A stretch of 22,746 nucleotides of DNA. Source: Ruminococcaceae bacterium UBA6392 (GTDB taxonomy: Bacteria > Bacillota > Clostridia > Oscillospirales > Acutalibacteraceae). The position numbers and the translations under genes are program-made. The stretch lies in the NCBI GenBank assembly GCA_002438685.1, contig DJQG01000090.1, positions 1-22,746 of the forward strand, written 5' to 3'. This document shows, piece by piece, positions 6,768 to 14,449 of the stretch (positions are counted from its first letter, which is position 1; every line of letters starts with the position of its first letter). The notes under the pieces are model-generated. The model had not been told where the DNA came from. It searched no databases and was given only the letters and a program-made list of their open reading frames with translations.

Positions 6768-9470
6768 GTGAAATACTATCTTGAAGATGTCCGCGAAGTG
6801 TTTGAGCGGACAGAGAGCTCGGAAAACGGACTTACGCAATCCGAAGCCGAACGCCGTCTTGAAAAATACGGCAAAAACAAATTGGCGCAGGCGAAGCCGA
6901 AATCGCTCATCAGGCGGTTCCTCGAACAGCTTGCCGACCCGATGATAATTATTCTTATCGTCGCCGCCGTAATCTCGGCTATTACTACGGTATACGAGGG
7001 CAGAGTCTCCGGCTCGTCATCTTTCCCGACGGACACGGTGATAATCCTTGCAGTCGTGCTCATAAACGCGGTGCTCGGCGTTTTGCAGGAGAGCAAGGCT
7101 GAAAAAGCCATTGAAGCACTGCAGGAGATGAGCGCGGCGACCTCGAAGGTCATTCGCGAGGGCAGGATAATGACTGTCAAGAGCGAAGATCTGACCGTCG
7201 GCGATATCGTGGTGCTCGAAGCGGGCGATGCCGTTCCCGCAGACTGCCGCATATTTGAAAGCGCGAGCCTCAAAATCGAAGAAGCCGCACTGACCGGCGA
7301 GAGCGTGCCGGTGAGCAAGATAATATCCGCCCTCGGCGCGGGCAGCGGCGGCGACATCCCGCTCGGCGACAGAAAAAATATGGCTTACATGGGCAGCGCC
7401 GTTGTCTACGGGCGCGGCAAAGCGATCGTCACCGACACGGGCATGAACACCGAGATGGGCAAAATAGCCGACGCGATAACAAAGGCAGAGGACGGTCAGA
7501 CCCCGCTGCAGAAGAAGCTCTCTCAGCTCTCCAAAACGCTGACATTTCTCGTGCTCGGCATCTGCGTTTTCATCTTCGCCTTTTCGCTGTTTATGGAGCG
7601 TTCGACGCTCGCGGGCGGCGACCCGGCGCTGATATTCAAGAGCGTAATTGATGTGTTCATGGTCGCAGTAAGTCTCGCCGTCGCGGCGGTTCCCGAGGGG
7701 CTCGCCGCCGTTGTCACCATAGTGCTCTCGATAGGCGTCACGAATATGTCGAAGAAAAACGCGGTTATACGCAAGCTCACCGCGGTCGAGACGCTCGGCT
7801 GCGCACAGATAATCTGCTCCGACAAGACCGGCACGCTCACGCAGAACAAGATGACCGTTGTCGACCATTACGGCGACGGCGAGCTTATCGCAAGAGCGAT
7901 GTCCCTCTGCTCGGACGCGGAGGAGGATTCGGACGGAGCAGTCACGGGCGAGCCCACCGAAGCGGCTCTCGTGAACTTCGCGATAAGCCTCGGGATGCAC
8001 AAGGGCGATTTAAAATCGGACAGTCCGAGAATCGGCGAAGCCCCGTTTGACTCGGGCAGAAAGATGATGTCCACCGTTCACAAGACGGCTCACGGCGTCG
8101 TTCAGTACACAAAGGGTGCGCCCGATGTTGTTGTCGATCTGTGCACCCACGCTTTTATTGACGGAAAGACCGTACCCATGACGGACGAGATAAGAGCGAA
8201 TATAGCCGCGGAAAACAAGAGAATGGCGGATAAAGCGCTGCGCGTGCTTGCGGCGGCAATGAGGAAATATGACGCCGCGCCCGACGATTTTTCGCCCGAG
8301 GCGCTGGAGCACGATCTTGTCTTTATCGGACTCACGGGCATGATCGACCCCGTTCGTCCGGAGGTCAAGGCAGCAATCGAAGAGTGCCGCGGCGCGGGCA
8401 TAACGCCCGTCATGATAACCGGCGACCACAGGGACACCGCCGTTGCGATAGCCTCGGAACTGGGCATACTCACCGACCCGTCCCAGGCAATAACCGGCGC
8501 AGAGCTCTCCGCGATGAGTGATGAAGAGTTTGCGGACAGAGTCGAGAATATATATGTATACGCGCGCGTGCAGCCGGAGCACAAGACGAGAATAGTCAAC
8601 GCATGGCGCGCAAAGGGAAAGATAACCGCCATGACGGGCGACGGAGTCAACGACGCGCCGTCGATAAAGAGCGCCGACATCGGAATCGGCATGGGCATCA
8701 CCGGCACGGACGTCACAAAGAACGTTGCCGACATGGTGCTCACGGACGACAACTTTGCGACTATCGTCAACGCCGTTGAAGAGGGCCGCCGGATATACGA
8801 CAACATCCGAAAGGCTATTCAGTTCCTGCTCGGCTCGAACCTCGCGGAAGTGCTCGCGATATTCACGGCGACGCTCCTCGGCTTCACGATCCTCGAAGCG
8901 CCGCATCTGCTGTTTATAAATCTTGTCACCGACTGCTTCCCCGCTCTCGCGCTCGGACTCGAAAAGGCGGAAAGCGACATCATGCGTCGCCGCCCGCGCG
9001 ACCCGTCGGACGGAATATTCGCAGGCGGGCTCGGGTTCGACGTTCTCTATCAGGGCGTGCTGGTCACCGCGCTGACTCTCGCGGCGTTCTTTATAGGCGA
9101 GCGCTTTGAGACAGGTCACTGGGCGTTTATGAACATCGCCGAGTGCGAGCAGGGCATGACAATGGCGTTCCTCACCATGTCGATGTGCGAGATATTCCAC
9201 TCGTTCAACATGCGCTCGCAGCGCGGCTCGGTAATAAAAATGAGCCTTCACGGCAGCCACAACATGCCGCTGTTCGGCGCGATGGTAGCGTCGCTCGTGC
9301 TGACGACTGCGGTTATAGAGATTCCGTTCCTTGCGAACGCTTTCGGCTTCACTCCAATAGGCATCGCGGAATACGCCTCTTCGCTCGCGCTCGCGTTCTC
9401 GATAATCCCGATAGTCGAGATAATAAAAGCTATTCAGCGCGCGGCGGCAAAGCGAAAAATCGCCGTGTAA
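6768..9470 (+). CDS. P2-type cation-transporting ATPase, probable Mn2+/Ca2+ exporter
   Basis: A 900-residue membrane pump that couples ATP hydrolysis to cation export. In order it has a cation-ATPase N-terminal domain, TM1-TM2, and the actuator domain with T176-G-E-S. Next come TM3-TM4 with P309-E310-G-L, the phosphorylation site D352-K-T-G-T-L-T, a nucleotide domain, the hinge T623-G-D-G-V-N-D, and TM5-TM10. Ion-site residues matching SERCA are visible: E310 (TM4), N691 and E694 (TM5), N718 and D722 (TM6). One oddity is that PEGL is followed by A instead of the near-invariant P. The start is GTG 6768 with AGGAGG 8 bases ahead; the frame also reads back to a TTG at 6741, but that lies beside the terminator. 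Read-through is controlled by the yybP-ykoY element, which in Lactococcus lactis precedes the P-type ATPase gene yoaB, so Mn2+ efflux is the best guess and Ca2+ the alternative. Confidence 0.93.
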   Translation: MKYYLEDVREVFERTESSENGLTQSEAERRLEKYGKNKLAQAKPKSLIRRFLEQLADPMIIILIVAAVISAITTVYEGRVSGSSSFPTDTVIILAVVLINAVLGVLQESKAEKAIEALQEMSAATSKVIREGRIMTVKSEDLTVGDIVVLEAGDAVPADCRIFESASLKIEEAALTGESVPVSKIISALGAGSGGDIPLGDRKNMAYMGSAVVYGRGKAIVTDTGMNTEMGKIADAITKAEDGQTPLQKKLSQLSKTLTFLVLGICVFIFAFSLFMERSTLAGGDPALIFKSVIDVFMVAVSLAVAAVPEGLAAVVTIVLSIGVTNMSKKNAVIRKLTAVETLGCAQIICSDKTGTLTQNKMTVVDHYGDGELIARAMSLCSDAEEDSDGAVTGEPTEAALVNFAISLGMHKGDLKSDSPRIGEAPFDSGRKMMSTVHKTAHGVVQYTKGAPDVVVDLCTHAFIDGKTVPMTDEIRANIAAENKRMADKALRVLAAAMRKYDAAPDDFSPEALEHDLVFIGLTGMIDPVRPEVKAAIEECRGAGITPVMITGDHRDTAVAIASELGILTDPSQAITGAELSAMSDEEFADRVENIYVYARVQPEHKTRIVNAWRAKGKITAMTGDGVNDAPSIKSADIGIGMGITGTDVTKNVADMVLTDDNFATIVNAVEEGRRIYDNIRKAIQFLLGSNLAEVLAIFTATLLGFTILEAPHLLFINLVTDCFPALALGLEKAESDIMRRRPRDPSDGIFAGGLGFDVLYQGVLVTALTLAAFFIGERFETGHWAFMNIAECEQGMTMAFLTMSMCEIFHSFNMRSQRGSVIKMSLHGSHNMPLFGAMVASLVLTTAVIEIPFLANAFGFTPIGIAEYASSLALAFSIIPIVEIIKAIQRAAAKRKIAV

Positions 9471-9524
9471 TATAGCAATTCAGAATTATTCTACATAAAA
9501 AGATATTATTTTATTAAATGCGCC

Positions 9525-9551
9525 TTGACTTTTCCCCGGATATGATATTAT
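9525..9551 (+). promoter_or_regulatory. Candidate promoter of the second riboswitch unit
   Basis: TTGACT lies exactly as far (39 bases) from the aptamer's P1 as the -35 box of unit 1. The -10 is less clear: TATTAT at 15-base spacing, or TTATTT at 17. It is weaker than its counterpart. No clear terminator stands between 9470 and this site, so read-through from the first ATPase gene is possible. Confidence 0.5.
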
Positions 9552-9563
9552 TTGTTCGTACAA

Positions 9564-9669
9564 CCATTGGGGAGTAGCTATGGGAATTATCCTTATCTGA
9601 ATGTCAACAATCTCGCTTTCAGCTGGCATCAGACAGACGGCTTTCAGGCGTTTGAAGCAAGACCTTTGG
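9564..9669 (+). ncRNA. yybP-ykoY (Mn2+) riboswitch aptamer, copy 2 (shorter)
   Basis: Both ends are practically identical to copy 1. The 5' block with GGGGAGTAGC and the following TATGGG matches over 21 bases, and the 3' block around GAAGCAAGACC matches over about 26. The middle differs and is about 20 bases shorter: a CTGAA...TTCAG arm replaces the GC-rich arm of copy 1. CAGACA is retained, followed by an AGACG/CGTTT hairpin. The conserved binding segments appear present, so it may still sense metal, but with altered peripheral helices. Confidence 0.82.
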
Positions 9670-9693
9670 CAGAGAGTGCTGAAGGTCTTTTTT
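9659..9693 (+). terminator. Riboswitch-controlled terminator, copy 2
   Basis: AAGACCTT (9659-9666) pairs with AAGGTCTT (9682-9689), with an inner CAG/CTG and six T at 9688-9693. As in copy 1, the 5' arm is the aptamer's closing strand. Confidence 0.88.
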
Positions 9694-9705
9694 AATTCTC
9701 CTTCA

Positions 9706-10983
9706 GTGCTCTCTGCTATTCAAATCAAAAAGAAAGGTCTTGAAAACTTTCTCTATCTTGAGCCGACAGAGAAAGTTTTCTCGGCGGTCGAGAGCTCCGA
9801 AAAAGGTCTGACTTCGACCGAAGCGGAGCAGCGCCTTACAAGCTTTAAAGAAGCCGAAAAAGACAGCCTCTTTAAGAAGTTTATCAACTCCCTCGCAGAC
9901 GACCCCATGATCATCATGCTACTCGTCGCGGCGGTCATTCAGGCTGTTGTCACGGCAGTCAGCATGGACACCGAGATGGGCAAGATAGCCGATGCCCTTT
10001 CGGACGCCGAGCAGGAACAGACTCCTCTTCAGAAGAAGATGGCAGAGCTCTCGAAGTTCCTCACAAAGCTCGTTATCGTCATATGCGTAGTCGTATTCGC
10101 AGTCGGACTCATCGAGTCCCTTGTCCTGAGCGATCAGCCCTTCTCATGGGATCTGCTCGGAAACACCGCACTTGACACATTCATTTCGGCAATTGCTCTT
10201 GCAGTCGCCGCGATCCCCGAGGGACTGCCGGCAGTCGTCACGATAATCCTTTCGATAGGCGTTACCGCGATGAGCAAGAGACAGGCTCTTATCCGCAAGC
10301 TTACCGCAGTTGAGACCCTCGTAATCTGCTCCGATAAGACCGGCACCCTGACCCAGAACAAGATGACCGTTGTTGACCACTTCGGCGACAACGAGAAGCT
10401 CATCGCCGAGGCGATGGCTCTCTGCTCCGACGCTCAGATAGACGGCGCCGGCAAGGTCACCGGCGAGCCCACCGAGGCGGCTCTCGTCGGCTACGCTTAT
10501 GCGTTGGGCATGAGCAAGAACGATCTGGTCAAGGCGAACCCCAGAGTCGGCGAAGCTCCGTTCGACTCCGGCAGAAAGATGATGTCCACCGTCCATCAGA
10601 CGCAGTCCGGCATCGTCCAGTACACAAAGGGCGCACCCGATGTTGTTATCAATCTGTGCAAGAACGTCCTTGTTGACGGCAGGATAGTTCCCATGGACGA
10701 TAAGTTCAGAGCTAAAATCGCCGCAGACAACAAGAGAATGGCGGACAGGGCTCTGCGCGTTCTCGCAGTCGCTCTCAAAAACTATGATTCCGTTCCCGCA
10801 TCCTTCGAGCCCGAGGCTCATGAAAACGACCTCGTGTTCGTCGGTCTGACCGGCATGATCGACCCCGTCCGCCCCGAAATCAAGGCGGCTATCAAAGAGT
10901 GCCGCGGCGCGGGCATAACCCCGATAATGAAACCGGCGACCACAAGGACACCGCAGTCGCCATCGGACGCGAGCTCGGCATAA
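9706..10983 (+). pseudogene. P2-type cation ATPase, degenerate duplicate: 5' fragment
   Basis: Closely similar to the intact ATPase upstream but damaged. Homology begins near 9745 (Y-L-E-P-T-E-K-V-F). The only in-frame start after the terminator is GTG 9706, which has no ribosome site; an AGAAAGG at 9731-9737 now faces no in-frame start codon. The frame also extends back to ATG 9601, but that lies inside the riboswitch. After TM1 (P-M-I-I-M-L-L-V-A-A-V-I) the sequence jumps to M-D-T-E-M-G-K. That removes ~149 residues of the parent: TM2 and the whole actuator domain with TGES. Four residues are missing just before D-K-T-G-T-L-T (E-T-L-V-I-C-S against E-T-L-G-C-A-Q-I-I-C-S). The frame breaks at about 10930, where ATGATAACC of copy 1 reads ATGAAACC. 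Unlike copy 1 it keeps the canonical P-E-G-L-P. A working pump is very unlikely. Confidence 0.88.
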
Positions 10984-12009
10984 TCTCCGACGCATCGCAG
11001 GCTGTCCTCGGCGCGGAGCTCGACAAGTTCAGCGACGAAGAATTAGTCGAGGAAGTTACGAAATACTCCGTCTATGCGCGAGTCCAGCCCGAGCATAAGA
11101 CAAGAATAGTCAAGGCGTGGAAGGCACGCGGCATGGTCACCGCAATGACCGGCGACGGCGTCAACGACGCGCCCTCAATCAAGGCCGCAGATATCGGCAT
11201 CACCGGCACGGACGTCACCAAGGGCGTCGCCGACATGGTGCTCGCGGACGACAACTTCGCTACTATAGTCAACGCTGTTGAAGAGGGAAGAAAAATCTAC
11301 GACAACGTCTGCAAGGTGCTCCAGTTCCAGCTTTCGACTAACATGTCCGAAGTTATAATCATGTTCATCGCATCGATACTCAACTTTGAGCTTCTCTCCC
11401 CCGTTCATCTGCTGTGGATCAACATGGTCACCGACTCCCTGCCCGGTCTTGCGCTCGGCATGGAAAAGGCAGAGGGCAACCTGATGAAGAGAAAGCCCAG
11501 AGCGACAACGGACGGCATATTCTCCCACGGCGCGGACTTCGACATGGCATGGCAGGGCGTCTACCTTGCGATAATCGAGATCGCCGCTTATGTCATCGGC
11601 TACCGCCTTGAGGTCGGCAGCTTCGAGAATATGTTCTTCGGCGGCTCCGCCGGCCACTGCGTCAACGCTATGGCGATGGCGTTCCTGACGGTCAACTTCG
11701 CAGAGATGATGTGCGCCATCAACATGCGTTCGAGAACGGGCTCCATCTTCTCGAAGAGCATGTTCAAGAACATGAACTGGTGGCTCGTCGGCGCGTTTGT
11801 CGTAACGACTGCGCTGACCCTCGCGGCTATCTATATTCCCGGACTCTTCAACGATGTCTTTGACATCGCGCCCGGTACATTCCAGCTCAACGAGCTGCTC
11901 ATTTCCGCAGGTCTCTCGGTCTCCACTATCCCGGTGTTCGAGATAGGCAAGGCTATCAGACGCGCGGCAGAGCGCAGAAAAGAAAGCTGCGTAAAAATTG
12001 ATATGATGC

Positions 12010-12043
12010 ATCCCCTGCGCCGTGAGGTGCGGGGGATATTTTG
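12010..12043 (+). terminator. Intrinsic terminator 1 after the ATPase pseudogene
   Basis: A 12-bp stem with G-U pairs (12010-12021 with 12026-12037), GTGA loop and ATTTTG tail. It lies inside the run-on reading frame, which supports an original stop at 11994. Confidence 0.8.
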
Positions 12044-12060
12044 TTATAACTTTTATCACA

Positions 12061-12097
12061 AAGGACTGCGAACCGCCGCAGTCCTTATTTTTATTTT
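12061..12097 (+). terminator. Intrinsic terminator 2 after the ATPase pseudogene
   Basis: AAGGACTGCG (12061-12070) pairs perfectly with 12077-12086 around a 6-base loop, followed by ATTTTTATTTT. It forms a tandem pair with the hairpin at 12010. Confidence 0.9.
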
Positions 12098-12209
12098 GTC
12101 ACAAACAGCCCCGATGTGACCAAAACATACTATTTTTATATCCTTTTGTAAGAGCAAACTGCACTCAATTTGTTTATATAACGTTAATGAATATATTTTT
12201 ATTTTTTTG

Positions 12210-12238
12210 TTGAAATCTATGGTAATGTATGCTATAAT
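12210..12238 (+). promoter_or_regulatory. Promoter of the EF-G-like gene
   Basis: TTGAAA and a perfect TATAAT are 17 bases apart. The start near 12245 gives a ~67-base leader ending in AAGGAGG. Confidence 0.75.
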
Positions 12239-12312
12239 TTCTTCAAAACTGTGGTTATTTTTTATGCAGTAAATCTAAACGCGCAGCGGCGCTTTGATAA
12301 GGAGGACTTTTT

Positions 12313-14364
12313 TTGAAAGCCTATAACGCGAAAGACATCAGAAATATCGCCATAGCAGGTCATGGCGGCAGAGGAAAAACAACCCTTGCGGAAGCAATGC
12401 TTTACACCGCGAAGGCTACCGACAGACTCGGCAGAGTCGCCGACGGCACCACCGTGCTCGACTTCGACGCCGAGGAGAAGAAGAGAAAGGCCACGGTTTC
12501 AACCGCTGTTGCCGCTATCGAGTGGAACGGCGCGAAGATAAATATAATAGACACTCCCGGTCTTTTCGACTTTGCGGGCGGCATGAGCGAAGGCATCCGC
12601 GCGGCGGACAGCGTGCTCATCGTCACTGCGGCGGGCTCCGGCTTCGACGTCGGTGCAGAGAAGGCTCTCAAGGCGGCGAACGCCAGAGGCATTTCGAGAA
12701 TGTTCGCCATCACACGCTGCGACGCGGACAATACAGATTTCTATAAAACATTTGCAGCTATAAAAGACGCAGTCGGCGGCGCTATCTGCCCCGTTATCGT
12801 CCCCTATATGGACGGCGGCAAGGTTGCGGCATATGTCAACCTCGCGTCCCGCAAGGCTTTTGACTACAGCGGCGGCGAGAAGAAAGAGGTCGCAATGCCC
12901 TCCGACCCGCAGCTTGACGAGATGCTCGATATACTTACAGAAGCAGTCGCTTCGAGCGACGACGAGCTGATGGAGAAGTTCTTTGCAGGCGAGACTTTCA
13001 CCCGCGAAGAGATAATCAAGGCTCTCAACTCCGGCGTCAGCGACGGCTCCGTTATCCCCGTATATGCCTGCGCAGGCTACACCTGCGAAGCTATCGATAT
13101 GCTTCTTGACGAGATAGTCTATTCCGCTCCCTCCGCAGCCGACAAGGCAGGCGAGAACGGTCTTCCCTGCGACGAAAACGGTCCGCTTGCGGCTATCTGC
13201 TTCAAGACTATCGCCGACCCGTTCGTCGGCAAGATGTCCTTCTTCAAGGTCGTTTCCGGCAAAATCACGCCTGACACCCCCGCTTATAACTCCCGCACCG
13301 AAGAGAGCGAGAGAATGGGCAAGATAATCACCCTCAGAGGCAGCAAGCAGGAGGACGCATCCTGCATCCCCGCCGGCGACATCGGCGTTGTCACGAAGCT
13401 TGCAGGCGTCAAGACCGGCGACACGGTCTGCTCGGCAAAGAACCCGATAACCCTCGAGGGCATCAAGTTCCCGACCCCCTGCCTTTCAATGGCAGTCAAG
13501 GTTCGCAAGAAGGGCGACGAAGAGAAGGTCGCGGCGAGCTTGCTCAGACTCCTTGAAGAGGATCCGACAATTTCGTTCGTCATTAACAAGGAGACCCGCG
13601 AGCAGATTCTCTCCGGTCTCGGCGAGCAGCACCTTGACGTTATCGTTTCCAAGCTCAAGAACAAGTTCGGCGTTGAGGTCGATCTCAGCGTGCCGAAGGT
13701 TGCATACAGAGAGTCCATCCGCAAGAAGGTCGAGGTTCAAGGCAGACACAAGAAACAGTCCGGCGGACACGGTCAGTTCGGCGATGTGTTCATCCGCTTC
13801 GAGCCTTGTGAGAGCGACGATCTCGTTTTTGCCGAGGAAGTTGTCGGCGGCTCCGTGCCGAAGAACTTCTTCCCCGCAGTTGAAAAGGGTCTGCGCGACA
13901 GCGTCAAGAAGGGCGTACTTGCAGGCTACCCGATGGTCGGTCTGAAAGCTACTCTTTACGACGGCTCTTATCATCCGGTCGACTCGTCCGAAATGGCGTT
14001 CAAGACCGCCGCGAACATAGCATACAAAAACGGTATTCCGCAGGCGAACCCCGTTATCCTTGAGCCCATCGGCACTCTGAAGGCTTATATGCCCGACGAG
14101 AACCTCGGCGACATCATGGGCGATGTCACAAAGCGCCGCGGTCGCGTGCTCGGCATGGGTCCGTCCGACGAGCCGAAGATCCAGGAGCTCATCGCTGAAG
14201 TTCCCATGGGCGAGATGGGCGATTTCTCGACCGTCCTGCGCTCCGTGACCGCCGGCAGAGGCTGGTTCACCCTTGAGTTCACCCGCTATGAGGATGCGCC
14301 GCCTGTCGTTGCACAGAAGGTTATCGAAGAGGCAAAGGCAAACGAGACCGAAGCAGATAAATAA
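12313..14364 (+). CDS. EF-G-like translational GTPase (FusA paralogue)
   Basis: A 683-residue, five-domain elongation factor G homologue, expected to bind the ribosome in the cytoplasm. The P-loop is G16-H-G-G-R-G-K-T, and D80-T-P-G is G3. Switch I reads E-E-K-K-R-K-A-T-V-S in place of EKxRGITI, as in the secondary EF-G group. G4 is T134-R-C-D rather than NKxD. Domain II starts near 290, III near 380, and IV carries the tip loop Y-H-P-V-D-S-S-E-M-A-F. Domain V holds E-P-I-G-T-L-K-A-Y-M-P-D and G-D-V-T-K-R-R-G-R-V-L-G-M. The start is TTG 12313, 7 bases after AAGGAGG. It is not flanked by rpsL, rpsG or tuf as the main fusA usually is, so it is probably the auxiliary copy. Its exact role (translocation, recycling or stress) is unknown. 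Codon choice suggests strong expression. Confidence 0.92.
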   Translation: MKAYNAKDIRNIAIAGHGGRGKTTLAEAMLYTAKATDRLGRVADGTTVLDFDAEEKKRKATVSTAVAAIEWNGAKINIIDTPGLFDFAGGMSEGIRAADSVLIVTAAGSGFDVGAEKALKAANARGISRMFAITRCDADNTDFYKTFAAIKDAVGGAICPVIVPYMDGGKVAAYVNLASRKAFDYSGGEKKEVAMPSDPQLDEMLDILTEAVASSDDELMEKFFAGETFTREEIIKALNSGVSDGSVIPVYACAGYTCEAIDMLLDEIVYSAPSAADKAGENGLPCDENGPLAAICFKTIADPFVGKMSFFKVVSGKITPDTPAYNSRTEESERMGKIITLRGSKQEDASCIPAGDIGVVTKLAGVKTGDTVCSAKNPITLEGIKFPTPCLSMAVKVRKKGDEEKVAASLLRLLEEDPTISFVINKETREQILSGLGEQHLDVIVSKLKNKFGVEVDLSVPKVAYRESIRKKVEVQGRHKKQSGGHGQFGDVFIRFEPCESDDLVFAEEVVGGSVPKNFFPAVEKGLRDSVKKGVLAGYPMVGLKATLYDGSYHPVDSSEMAFKTAANIAYKNGIPQANPVILEPIGTLKAYMPDENLGDIMGDVTKRRGRVLGMGPSDEPKIQELIAEVPMGEMGDFSTVLRSVTAGRGWFTLEFTRYEDAPPVVAQKVIEEAKANETEADK

Positions 14365-14372
14365 AAACATAA

Positions 14373-14408
14373 AGAGAGCTGTCAAACGGCAGCTCTCTTC
14401 TTAATTTA
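14373..14408 (+). terminator. Terminator of the EF-G-like gene
   Basis: AGAGAGCTG (14373-14381) pairs perfectly with 14390-14398 around an 8-base loop. The following T-tract is interrupted (TCTTAATTT), so it is somewhat weak. Confidence 0.72.
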
Positions 14409-14412
14409 ATAT

Positions 14413-14444
14413 CAAAAACCCGCCCGGCATCGCGCCGTGCGGGT
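14413..14444 (-). terminator. Terminator of lipoprotein gene 1
   Basis: On the minus strand ACCCGC/GCGGGT (14439-14444 with 14418-14423) and an inner CGGC/GCCG, separated by one mismatch, enclose a 5-base loop. Five T follow. It lies directly behind the lipoprotein stop codon. Confidence 0.82.
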
Positions 14445-14449
14445 CAATT

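Larger units (their letters stand above)
10932..12119 (+). pseudogene. P2-type cation ATPase, degenerate duplicate: 3' fragment
   Basis: Continues the broken ATPase in another frame from T-G-D-H-K-D-T. The frame itself opens at ATG 10899, but those first codons overlap the other fragment and are not homologous. It carries T-G-D-G-V-N-D, TM5 with T-N-M-S-E, TM6 with N-M-V-T-D-S-L-P, and the C-terminal helices. A-D-I-G-I-T-G-T-D lacks the four residues that make A-D-I-G-I-G-M-G-I-T-G-T-D in copy 1, a 12-base loss between short GGNATC repeats. At the 3' end the ancestral stop is most likely TAA 11992-11994 (G-C-T-G-C-G-T-A-A in another frame). An extra A in the AAAA run near 11980 would explain why the frame now runs through the terminator to 12119. 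Codon quality is still high, so decay looks recent. Confidence 0.85.

Noticed and set aside
7017..9260. Long minus-strand open frames opposite the first ATPase
   Set aside because: Antisense frames favoured by GC-rich codons; low-complexity Arg/His/Ala-rich products without ribosome sites or family signs.
11992..12119. C-terminal extension of the broken ATPase beyond the terminator hairpins
   Set aside because: The tail is encoded by two intrinsic terminators and has no counterpart in copy 1; it results from a frame change near 11980.
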